NCBI GenBank assembly: GCA_003162115.1 | Contig: PMMV01000013.1 | Coordinates: forward strand, 1-8,480 | DNA: 8,480 bases | Source: Methanobacterium sp. | GTDB taxonomy: Archaea > Methanobacteriota > Methanobacteria > Methanobacteriales > Methanobacteriaceae | Direction of reading: 5' to 3' | Part shown: positions 1 to 6,216 of the stretch, piece by piece | Layout of the letters: each line of letters starts with the position of its first letter | Numbering within the stretch: position 1 is the stretch's first letter | Position numbers and translations under genes: made by a program | The notes under the pieces: generated by a model | Database searches by the model: none | The model's input: only the letters and a program-made list of their open reading frames with translations | What the model was told of the DNA's origin: nothing

Positions 1-126
1 TAAAATAAAGTTAATTTTACCCATTATAAAGACTAAATAATAATTATAAGTTGATTTAGTTGATATTAAATATTATAAAGATGTTATTTATTACATTAAT
101 ATTGTTTTTAATTTGATAACTATCAC

Positions 127-135
127 ATTATATTT
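127..135 (+). promoter_or_regulatory. Possible TATA box upstream of the DUF1972 gene
   Basis: ATTATATTT lies about 115 nt before the start at 249. An archaeal TATA box here would place transcription start near 153 and give a long leader. Other TATA-like strings occur at about 175-180 and 196-201, so the choice is weak in such AT-rich DNA. No clear BRE is visible. Confidence 0.2.
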
Positions 136-188
136 CACACAAAAATAGATCAATTTATTAGAGACTATGTACAGAATATAACTAAAGA

Positions 189-220
189 TGTGAAATTTAT
201 AGTTGGAAATTTTTTTCACA
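189..220 (+). other. Small hairpin in the leader of the DUF1972 gene
   Basis: TGTGAAA (189-195) and TTTCACA (214-220) are perfect inverse complements. A further TTT/AAA pairing (196-198 with 207-209) is possible if four T residues bulge out. A run of seven T at 210-216 lies within the right arm. It sits 28 nt before the start codon. It could be a terminator-like element of an upstream transcript or a leader structure, but chance is possible in this composition. Confidence 0.25.
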
Positions 221-248
221 TAATAAATCATAATGGAATGATCTAAAA

Positions 249-1466
249 ATGAATGACCAAGAAAGAAAAAATACTTCGATAGCAATCATTGGAAGCCGTG
301 GTATTCCAAATAATTACGGTGGATTTGAATGTTTTACAGAAATTTTAAGTAAAAACTTGGTGAAAAGAGGTTACACAATACATGTGAGTTGTGAAAATCC
401 AGGTGAAAAAAACAATCCAGCAACTTTCAATGGAGTAAATCTTTTCTATTTCCCGATAAAACATCCTAAATCAGCGTTCATGGGAATGATATATGAAATA
501 TTATACGATGTATATTCACTTTTCATGGCAAGTCTCAAAGCAGATCAGATTTACATGCTTGGGTACAGTGCAGCACTATTCTTTTTCATACCAAAATTAT
601 TTAGGAAAACTTTGTATTTGAATCCAGATGGATTTGAGTGGAAACGGGCTAAATTTAGTTCATCAGTAAAAATCCTACTGAAAATAAATGAAATGATGGG
701 ATCATTCTGGGCCGACAGGATAATAGCAGATTCTAAGGGAATAAAAGATTATTATGATAAAAAATACGATATTGAATCATCTTTCATTGCCTACGGTGCA
801 GACGAAATCCCACCTGTTAAATGGGACAATGAAAAACTTCCAGAAATATTAAAACATGGAATCAAAATAAATCCTGCGTATTGGCTTTTAGTTGCAAGAT
901 TAGAACCTGAAAATAATATTCATACCATAATAGAAGGTTACATCAAGAGTGATGCAAAGAAACCACTAATAATTATCGGTAATTTTGTTTCACCCCAGTA
1001 CGAGGAGTACATCCATAGTATAGTAGCTGAAAAATCAGACGATAAAAAAATTGTTTTTACAGGCGGAATATACGATCTAGAAACTCTAAACATGTTAAGA
1101 CAGAACTGTTTTGGATATCTACACGGTCACTCAGTAGGTGGAACAAATCCATCATTAGTAGAGGCTATGGCAATGAAAAGTCTTCTAATCGCCCACGACA
1201 ATCAATTCAACAGAGAAGTATGCGAGGATACTGCTCTGTACTTCTACAATTCTGATGAACTCAAACAAAGAATAAATCAGGTAGAAAGTAATCCAGAAAA
1301 TTATCAAGAATATAAATCCAAAACCTTTGACAGGGTTAGAAAAGAATATTCTTGGGATAAAATTGTTGAACAATATCATCATTTATTTAAAGCAAATGTA
1401 AGGGGGGAAAAACTTGAAAATACTGCTCGTAAACTATATGGAGACAACACATCCCGGCGGAATTAA
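249..1466 (+). CDS. DUF1972/GT4 glycosyltransferase, rhamnosyltransferase-like
   Basis: This 405-residue protein has a GT-B layout. It probably transfers a sugar, perhaps rhamnose from a nucleotide donor, to a lipid-linked acceptor at the cytoplasmic face. The N-terminal DUF1972 signature is clear: IAIIGSRGIPNNYGGFE spans residues 11-27. NPDGFEWKR follows at 125-133. The C-terminal nucleotide-sugar half carries ARLEPENN (216-223) and HGHSVGGTNPSLVEAMA (292-308). E305 holds the second position of the GT4 E-x7-E motif and G297 replaces the first glutamate, as I recall for Cps2T/WchF-type rhamnosyltransferases. There is no signal peptide or membrane segment. The ATG at 249 follows TGATCT, a partial match to GGTGATC. 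The last 17 residues (389-405) are encoded in the 53-bp overlap with the next gene and look like a non-conserved tail. The family call is firm; the sugar is inferred. Confidence 0.88.
   Translation: MNDQERKNTSIAIIGSRGIPNNYGGFECFTEILSKNLVKRGYTIHVSCENPGEKNNPATFNGVNLFYFPIKHPKSAFMGMIYEILYDVYSLFMASLKADQIYMLGYSAALFFFIPKLFRKTLYLNPDGFEWKRAKFSSSVKILLKINEMMGSFWADRIIADSKGIKDYYDKKYDIESSFIAYGADEIPPVKWDNEKLPEILKHGIKINPAYWLLVARLEPENNIHTIIEGYIKSDAKKPLIIIGNFVSPQYEEYIHSIVAEKSDDKKIVFTGGIYDLETLNMLRQNCFGYLHGHSVGGTNPSLVEAMAMKSLLIAHDNQFNREVCEDTALYFYNSDELKQRINQVESNPENYQEYKSKTFDRVRKEYSWDKIVEQYHHLFKANVRGEKLENTARKLYGDNTSRRN
1401..1407 (+). promoter_or_regulatory. Ribosome binding site inside the DUF1972 gene, for the TTG start at 1414
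   Basis: AGGGGGG ends 6 nt before TTG 1414. It decides the start of the second glycosyltransferase: the next in-frame ATG (1438) would remove the first beta strand (KILLVNY). The site lies within the coding region of the preceding gene. Confidence 0.75.
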
Positions 1467-2577
1467 CATGATCGTGCGGGAGATAGCCAAAAATATATCG
1501 GATATGGGCCATGAATCAATTGTTTTACAACCCAACCCTGCTAATCTTCCAGATGAAGAGATCTATGAAGGTTTCAAGATCATCAGAATATCATCACCTT
1601 TGGATAAATATTTCTACGGCCTGAGTTTTGGCATTTATCAATTTTTAAAAAATAATCTTAAAGATATTAATCCAGATGTTATCCATGTCAATGGTTACCA
1701 TACTCTGCAGTCCATTGAGGTAATCCATGCAATAAAAAAGATCGATCCCAGCATTCCATTGATATTTTCACCCTATCATGATGTATCTCCAGGTACTCTG
1801 GCTGGCAAATATTTCATGAACATCCACAACTTCTTCGGCAAAAGGGCAATAGAAAAATGTGATTTCATTACTTCTGTATCCCAATTTGAAGCTAAAAGCA
1901 CCATAGAACTCCTAAATGTAGATCCTAAGAAATTAAAAGTAATTCCAAATGGAATAAATGTGTTGGATCATCAAGAAAATCTCGATATAGATATTTCCAA
2001 GGATATTGTGGGAGTGGATAAATCCAAGGATGTAAATCATGGCAAGAAGATCAACCTTCTGTATAGTGGGTATCTCATAACACGTAAGGGTGTTGATTTT
2101 ATAATTAAAAGCTTGTACGCTTTAATAAATGATTTACAAGTAGAAAATGTTACTTTAACAATAGTTGGAGAAGGACCCGAGAAACAAAATCTTTTGGAGT
2201 TATCAAAGAAACTTAAACTTGATAAATATATTAAATGGAAACCGTTTCTATCCCGAGATCAGCTGATAAAAAAGATCAAACAGTCTGACATATTCATGCT
2301 GCTTTCAAGATCAGAAGCTTATGGCATAACAGTTGCAGAAGCATTGGCACTCGGAACCCCCTGTATTATAACAGAAAGAACAGCTTTAAAAGAATTTTCA
2401 GAGGAACCAGGATGTTTTGTAGTTGATTATCCGCCTGAACCCAAGGAAGTTGCTGGTTCAATACTTGATGTTTATAAAAATGACGTGACCATAGGCCCTT
2501 TCACAGAAAAAATCAGGCCATGGAATAAAATTTCAAAGGATTATGAAGAATTATACGAAGGACTGTTATCAAAATAA
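1414..2577 (+). CDS. GT4-family glycosyltransferase, TTG start
   Basis: This 387-residue protein is a typical retaining GT-B enzyme and presumably adds a sugar to the same surface glycan as its neighbour. The N-terminal acceptor half starts MKILLVNYMETTHPGG, with a glycine-rich loop at 14-16, and includes DVIHVNGYH (88-96). The C-terminal donor half has PNGIN (178-182), LLYSGYLITRKG (215-226, with R224 and K225 at the phosphate-binding positions), IVGEGPE (250-256) and the E-x7-E motif E301-E309 within SEAYGITVAEALALGTP (300-316). Residues about 185-210 form a charged linker insertion rich in D and K before the donor domain. There is no membrane segment. TTG is chosen because of the strong upstream ribosome site. 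The gene overlaps the 3' end of the DUF1972 gene by 53 bp in another frame, so the two are very probably cotranscribed and may be translationally coupled. Acceptor and donor sugars are unknown. Confidence 0.9.
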   Translation: MKILLVNYMETTHPGGINMIVREIAKNISDMGHESIVLQPNPANLPDEEIYEGFKIIRISSPLDKYFYGLSFGIYQFLKNNLKDINPDVIHVNGYHTLQSIEVIHAIKKIDPSIPLIFSPYHDVSPGTLAGKYFMNIHNFFGKRAIEKCDFITSVSQFEAKSTIELLNVDPKKLKVIPNGINVLDHQENLDIDISKDIVGVDKSKDVNHGKKINLLYSGYLITRKGVDFIIKSLYALINDLQVENVTLTIVGEGPEKQNLLELSKKLKLDKYIKWKPFLSRDQLIKKIKQSDIFMLLSRSEAYGITVAEALALGTPCIITERTALKEFSEEPGCFVVDYPPEPKEVAGSILDVYKNDVTIGPFTEKIRPWNKISKDYEELYEGLLSK

Positions 2578-2695
2578 GGTCCTTTCTGTCTGTATTCATA
2601 ACTAAAATGAAGTATATTTTCGGGTGGAACTCATCCTCAACTGATAATTCGTAAATTTAATTGATTGTATTAGTAACAATAATACAGCTTGCACT
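2578..2695. other. Intergenic spacer with a short inverted repeat
   Basis: I see no gene here. A pyrimidine-rich stretch just after the GT4 stop (CCTTTCTGTCTG, about 2580-2591) could help transcription end. TGTATTA (2666-2672) and TAATACA (2680-2686) form a perfect 7-bp inverted repeat with a 7-nt loop. It might be an operator or chance. Confidence 0.3.
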
Positions 2696-2716
2696 GTGAG
2701 TAAACTGTTTTATCTG

Positions 2717-2724
2717 TTATATTT
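2717..2724 (+). promoter_or_regulatory. Candidate TATA box for the small acidic gene
   Basis: TTATATTT lies about 90 nt before ATG 2816. It would start transcription near 2745 and leave a leader of about 70 nt. It is the best TATA match in this gap, but the AT-rich background makes the call uncertain. Confidence 0.3.
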
Positions 2725-2815
2725 AAATGGTTTGCTAGATTATAAGCCGTTGTTGGTATTGTTTCTTACAATGATACAATCGATTACAAAAAAAATAGAA
2801 TTTGGGGGATTAATA

Positions 2816-2980
2816 ATGGCAACGGCGTATAAAATAAGTGATTTAATTATCATCTTAACTGAAAAGCAAGAAGTATATGGGGATCTGGATGTTGTCTACG
2901 AAGATGACTACATGAATTATAGACTGGCCATTCGTGTAGATGTTGATGAAGAAATAATACCTGTTTTAGTAATTGGTTAA
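2816..2980 (+). CDS. Small acidic hypothetical protein, 54 residues
   Basis: I do not recognise this gene. The start at ATG 2816 is preferred because GGGGG (2804-2808) sits 7 nt upstream. A GTG at 2696 would give 94 residues with a hydrophobic N-terminal extension, but it has no ribosome site. The 54-residue product has a predicted helix (about 6-22, KISDLIIILTEKQEVYG), then strand-like segments: LDVVYEDD (24-31), YRLAIRVDVD (35-44) and IIPVLVIG (47-54). It is strongly acidic in the middle. This layout, helix then 'YGDLxVVYEDD' then strands, resembles many very short phage and archaeal proteins of unknown function; that resemblance is from memory and weak. It has no signal peptide or membrane helix and no sign of glycan chemistry. 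It stands alone between two glycosyltransferase groups and is followed by a stem-loop. Confidence 0.6.
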   Translation: MATAYKISDLIIILTEKQEVYGDLDVVYEDDYMNYRLAIRVDVDEEIIPVLVIG

Positions 2981-2984
2981 CAGG

Positions 2985-3058
2985 ACAATAAAATGGGCTA
3001 TGGTGGAGTTTTAGATTTAAGTCAATCAGTTTTATAAAAAAAAATCCCATTTTATTGT
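2985..3058 (+). repeat. Perfect 13-bp inverted repeat around a 48-nt loop
   Basis: ACAATAAAATGGG (2985-2997) is the exact reverse complement of CCCATTTTATTGT (3046-3058). The left arm begins 4 nt after the stop of the small acidic gene. The loop holds an internal palindrome, TTTTATAAAA (3030-3039), and an A-run. It may be a 3' stem-loop that stabilises or ends the small gene's transcript, or a small structured RNA. No target-site duplication flanks it, so a miniature mobile element is not supported. Confidence 0.6.
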
Positions 3059-3214
3059 GCTAGATTTATAATGTTTTAAATTATATAATGCAATATATAA
3101 TGTCATTCAAATGTATCATCTAAGATATGCTTGTAAAGGCCTTTAAATTCACCCTGAATTCAATATTGATAAAATAAAAGAAAAATTATGTAATTTAAAC
3201 CGATTTGAAAAGAA
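3059..3214. other. AT-rich intergenic region, no convincing gene
   Basis: This gap has two adjacent TATA-like strings, TTATATAA (3081-3088) and ATATATAA (3093-3100), but only very short reading frames follow (for example ATG 3111, 11 codons). I see no RNA gene or mobile element. Confidence 0.4.
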
Positions 3215-3222
3215 TTTATATT
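3215..3222 (+). promoter_or_regulatory. Candidate promoter of the GT-C gene cluster
   Basis: TTTATATT is preceded by GAAAAGAA (3207-3214), a purine-rich stretch suited to a BRE. Archaeal spacing would start transcription at about 3240-3245. That is just before ATG 3247 of a possible leader ORF and about 100 nt before the inferred GT-C start. It is the best-placed promoter for the genes from 3345 to 8406. Confidence 0.4.
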
Positions 3223-3246
3223 TCAAAATAATATATGTGAGCAAAA

Positions 3247-3348
3247 ATGAGTGTTTTATTAAATATCTTGGAAACCAGGACTCATTACAGAATTAACAAT
3301 GAACTCCTTGAGATGGTAATAAACCTTAATCAGGGGGCGAAGCAATAG
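3247..3348 (+). CDS. Possible 33-residue leader ORF, low confidence
   Basis: ATG 3247 to TAG 3346-3348 encodes 33 residues, beginning MSVLLNILETRTHYR and ending LNQGAKQ. GTGA (3237-3240) lies 6 nt upstream as a weak ribosome site, and a TATA box at 3215 would start the transcript just before the ATG. The stop codon overlaps the inferred ATA start of the GT-C gene (A-TAG), an arrangement seen in translational coupling. I recognise no family. A 33-codon frame arises easily by chance here, so this may be untranslated leader. Confidence 0.22.
   Translation: MSVLLNILETRTHYRINNELLEMVINLNQGAKQ
3332..3340 (+). promoter_or_regulatory. Ribosome binding site for the inferred ATA start at 3345
   Basis: AGGGGGCGA resembles the anti-SD complement AGGAGGTGA at seven of nine positions. 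Its GGGGG (3333-3337) ends 7 nt before ATA 3345, the same geometry as for the genes at 1414 and 2816. It decides the GT-C start, since no in-frame ATG, GTG or TTG exists between the upstream stop (3327-3329) and 3690. Confidence 0.65.
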
Positions 3349-4964
3349 TTAATTCATCTAAGCCAGATATTCAAAGCAAGAAGCTTATTGATCGATTTAA
3401 AAGTGATCGATTTAAAAAGCTACTTTGGATTATTCCAAGTATATTAGCTTTTTTAATAGCGCTGATTCCAACTTTAACCAATCAGTGGCCGTTAACTCTG
3501 GATATATTTTGGCATATACGTATTGCAGAAGTTTACAGTCATTACGGATTTACTTTAGTAGATCCACTTGTCAATCCTCCTAGTGGAAGTCCAATAGGTT
3601 ATCCTCCGCTTTTTGCATATCTATTAGTATTTTTAGGTAGTTTACTAAAAATTAATTATTTCCAAGTTGCAAAGCTCTTACAACCCTTCATGGCATTTTT
3701 TTCTGTCTTATCTGTATCTTATGTTGCAAAAAAGTTTTATGGAGATATTGCAGGTATTTCTGCAGGTTTTCTGATTCTTTCAAGCTACCTATTCAGCAGG
3801 CTGGTATCACCACTTCCAGAAACTTTGGCGCTTATATTTGTACCACTTGTGGTTTATCTGTACTACCGTGCTGTTGTATCTAAAAATTATAAATATGCTG
3901 TTTTATCCAGTTTCATATTCTTAATACTCATATTTACTCACGAAGAAACGACATTACTAATATTTTCAATAATCACATCCATAACAATAGTTTTGGGTAT
4001 TATAAAGAGAGAAAAAAGTTTTTTAATAAGTTACGCATTATTTCTATCTGTACCTTTAATAACTACCTTAATTTTTTATATCGCAGCCTTTGTAATGGAT
4101 CCTGCATTTGCAAATAAAATTATTACAATTGTGACGGGATACATTACACCTCTACCATACAGTGATCCCATAAGTATTTTTAAGTATGTTGCGTATCTTG
4201 GAATTACACTAATCTTCGCTATCGCTGGATCAATTGTGGCATTTAAAAGGAGAAGCTGTAAAGATCTATTCATTATAGTATGGATATTAGTAGTTTTCAT
4301 CGTTAGTATATCGTACTTGATTGGGGTTCATGTTTATACCATAAGGCTATTGATTCATTTGCTTTTACCCCTAACAATTATTGGTGGTTTTGGATTAAGT
4401 TACCTATATCTAGATTACAAAAAAACAGAATTTCCATCCAAATCCGTCAGAAATATATTTTTAATTGCAATATTTTTAATTGCAACTTTACTCGCCATCT
4501 CGACTGTTACAATAACGAACTTTCAAAATACACCAAATTACAATACACAACCCTTTGGAACAAGTGATATGACAATCCCTCAAATTGCCCCACCAACCAA
4601 TTCTGACACAGACCTAGCCGCATGGTTTAATAAGTATGGTGACAAAAAATCAGTTGTAATATCAAACAACTACGAAACCAACCAGTTTATATTGACATTT
4701 ACAGGCCAACCCATTGCGGATGTTTTATCCTCAGAGCACGTAATAATGTGGGGATTTAGAACATCAGAACTGGCTCAGAAAAATATTGGATACTTTGTAT
4801 TCGATAAGAGACTGACTTTTACCACAAATTCAAGTCAAGTAATCAGCCATGGAGCTTTCATATATTTCAACAAAAACGACAATATAACATCAATCCTACC
4901 TTCAAACTTAAAGTTAATCTACGAAAATCAGAATTACATGGTTTTCAGAGTTTATCCCGGATAA
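3345..4964 (+). CDS. STT3/PMT-like GT-C membrane glycosyltransferase, non-canonical ATA start
   Basis: Read from ATA 3345, this is a 539-residue polytopic protein. It probably transfers a sugar or oligosaccharide from a polyprenyl-linked donor outside the membrane. The order is a short basic cytosolic tail (1-25), a first membrane helix (26-43), then an external loop with LDIFWHIR (D53, H57, R59) that matches the first acidic motif of STT3-type enzymes, continuing into VDPLVNPPSGSPIGYPP (72-88). About ten more helices follow, including PLPETLAL (E159) and THEE (199-200), and R334 precedes a late helix. Residues about 389-539 form a soluble extracytoplasmic domain. I see no WWDYG motif, so a true oligosaccharyltransferase is less likely than a related GT-C enzyme. 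The first ATG (3690, residue 116) would delete helix 1 and the acidic motif. ATA could be a real rare start, a recent ATG mutation, or a sequence error. The gene at 5008 follows within about 43 nt, suggesting an operon. Confidence 0.75.
   Translation: MVNSSKPDIQSKKLIDRFKSDRFKKLLWIIPSILAFLIALIPTLTNQWPLTLDIFWHIRIAEVYSHYGFTLVDPLVNPPSGSPIGYPPLFAYLLVFLGSLLKINYFQVAKLLQPFMAFFSVLSVSYVAKKFYGDIAGISAGFLILSSYLFSRLVSPLPETLALIFVPLVVYLYYRAVVSKNYKYAVLSSFIFLILIFTHEETTLLIFSIITSITIVLGIIKREKSFLISYALFLSVPLITTLIFYIAAFVMDPAFANKIITIVTGYITPLPYSDPISIFKYVAYLGITLIFAIAGSIVAFKRRSCKDLFIIVWILVVFIVSISYLIGVHVYTIRLLIHLLLPLTIIGGFGLSYLYLDYKKTEFPSKSVRNIFLIAIFLIATLLAISTVTITNFQNTPNYNTQPFGTSDMTIPQIAPPTNSDTDLAAWFNKYGDKKSVVISNNYETNQFILTFTGQPIADVLSSEHVIMWGFRTSELAQKNIGYFVFDKRLTFTTNSSQVISHGAFIYFNKNDNITSILPSNLKLIYENQNYMVFRVYPG
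3390..3419 (+). repeat. 15-bp tandem duplication in the GT-C N-terminal tail
   Basis: GATCGATTTAAAAGT (3390-3404) is followed directly by GATCGATTTAAAAAG (3405-3419), differing only in the last two bases. In frame it encodes DRFKS-DRFKK, a basic amphipathic stretch just before the first membrane helix. The unit is a multiple of three, so the reading frame is kept. This fits the segment being coding, upstream of ATG 3690. Confidence 0.75.
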
Positions 4965-5007
4965 TAATCATAAATTAACCAAGAGAATCAAAGTACAAGT
5001 GAAAAAA

Positions 5008-6192
5008 ATGAAAATTGGGATGGTCACACCACAAGACCCACGAACGGGTATAAGTATCTATGCAGCTATTTTGGCGGCTGAATTAAAGAATTTAGGCGAA
5101 GATGTGAGTATTATAACTCCAGATAATTCATCCAATCAGTTGCCAGTTAATCTTGATGACATTAAGATTATTTCACCCGAAAATTATGATGCTGACGATT
5201 ATGATGTAACCCACTTTCAACTAGCAAATTCAAATCTACACGAATTTCAGTTGCATTTATTGGATAAGAACATCAAAAAACTAAAAAATAATTCTAATAC
5301 AATCACTACTGTTCATGATGCACGAAATTTTGATTCTTTCAATCTAAAATGTTCTAAATGCATTTCTTTTGGTATTCATCTCCCAAAAACCCCACTGATA
5401 TATCCATTTGATATTGTTGACAGGGGATTCCAAAGAATATCTAAATATCTAATTTTTCACAATAAATTCGCATTGAATGAATATAAAAATCGATACAAAC
5501 TTAATAATAACTCTCTTAAATGCATTCCTATTTCAGCTTATCGCTTAAATGATACAGATCATCATAACAAAGCTGAAACAGATCCAAGTGAAAATCGTAT
5601 ATTAGTTCCTGGCTATATTTCACCATTTAAAGGTCAGGACATTCTGTTAGAAGCTGTAAGTAAGATAGATCATGATTTAAAATTAATTTTCATGGGGAAA
5701 ATTGTAGATGAAAAATACGGAGTATATCTTGAAAGATTGATAGAAAAAAAAGATATTCAAAATAAGGTGGAATTTCTGGGATTCGTAACGGATAATGAAT
5801 TTGTGGAAGAGATTGAAAAAGCAAAAGTAATATTAGTTCCCAGGTTAATTAGTTCATGGATGAAGGAAAGGCCAATTTTTAAGATTAGAAAATTATTTGG
5901 ATTGGATTATTTAATTACCCAATCATCAAGCGCAGTCTTAACCATGTCCCTTGCATATGGAAAGCCTGTTATTTGCTCTGAAAATAAGGGATTTTCTCAA
6001 TATATTAACTCTTCTAGGGGAATACTCTGTGATGACAGTGTTGATAGCTGGAAAAATGCAATAAACTATTTGTTAGAAAGTCCTACTAAATTAAAAGAGA
6101 TGTCTGTAAATTCAAAAACATTTGCAAATGATACTTTAAACCCTAATATGATTGCAAAAAGACATATAAAACTTTATGAAGAATGTGTTTGA
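5008..6192 (+). CDS. Divergent GT4-like glycosyltransferase
   Basis: This 394-residue GT-B-type protein probably extends the glycan made by this locus. The start MKIGMVTPQDPRTGIS is typical of the family. ATG 5008 is preferred because GTGA (4999-5002) can act as its ribosome site; GTG 4999 would add only MKK. The N-terminal half includes VTHFQLANS (67-75), TTVHDARNFD (100-109) and a cysteine pair C115-x2-C118. The donor half has ILVPGYISPFKGQDILLEA (198-216, with K208), LIFMGK (226-231) and VEFLGFVTDNEF (254-265). The E-x7-E motif is absent: serines (306 and 314) occupy both glutamate positions in SSAVLTMSLAYGKPVI. A basic, aromatic insertion (about 281-303, around WMKERPIFKIRKLFG) lies just before it and may touch the membrane. 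It may be active with altered donor binding, or non-catalytic. It lies 24 nt before the DUF2206 gene and is probably cotranscribed. Confidence 0.8.
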   Translation: MKIGMVTPQDPRTGISIYAAILAAELKNLGEDVSIITPDNSSNQLPVNLDDIKIISPENYDADDYDVTHFQLANSNLHEFQLHLLDKNIKKLKNNSNTITTVHDARNFDSFNLKCSKCISFGIHLPKTPLIYPFDIVDRGFQRISKYLIFHNKFALNEYKNRYKLNNNSLKCIPISAYRLNDTDHHNKAETDPSENRILVPGYISPFKGQDILLEAVSKIDHDLKLIFMGKIVDEKYGVYLERLIEKKDIQNKVEFLGFVTDNEFVEEIEKAKVILVPRLISSWMKERPIFKIRKLFGLDYLITQSSSAVLTMSLAYGKPVICSENKGFSQYINSSRGILCDDSVDSWKNAINYLLESPTKLKEMSVNSKTFANDTLNPNMIAKRHIKLYEECV

Positions 6193-6216
6193 TCAAATAA
6201 TTTAAAATGTGCAAAT

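Noticed and set aside
1..24. Possible divergent gene start on the - strand (ATG at 24-22, MGKINFIL)
   Set aside because: Only eight codons are visible and there is no ribosome site, so nothing supports a real gene.
91..285. 64-codon - strand frame
   Set aside because: Composition is F/I/Y/K-rich as expected from AT-rich DNA, it has no ribosome site, and it overlaps the start of the DUF1972 gene.
1185..1382. 65-codon - strand frame
   Set aside because: It lies wholly inside the well-supported DUF1972 gene and looks like an antisense shadow.
2696..2698. GTG 2696 as the start of the small acidic protein (94 residues)
   Set aside because: It has no ribosome site, and the extension is low-complexity hydrophobic. 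ATG 2816 has GGGGG at ideal spacing.
2850..3050. 66-codon - strand frame
   Set aside because: It is antisense to the small acidic gene and its stem-loop, and reads as a shadow (H/Q/L-rich, no motif).
2985..3058. Miniature transposable element with 13-bp terminal repeats
   Set aside because: No flanking target duplication and no second copy in the window; a stem-loop is the simpler reading.
3147..3296. 49-codon open stretch in frame with 3147, reading like a protein remnant (IHPEFNIDKIKEKL...)
   Set aside because: It has no start codon with a ribosome site near its beginning, follows an in-frame TAA, is biased to K/N/I/F, and its length is expected by chance in AT-rich DNA.
3690..3692. ATG 3690 as the start of the GT-C protein
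   Set aside because: It has no ribosome site, lies within a membrane helix, and would delete the conserved LDIFWHIR loop that is coded in the same open frame upstream.
4076..4300. 74-codon - strand frame
   Set aside because: It lies wholly inside the GT-C gene, antisense, with no support.
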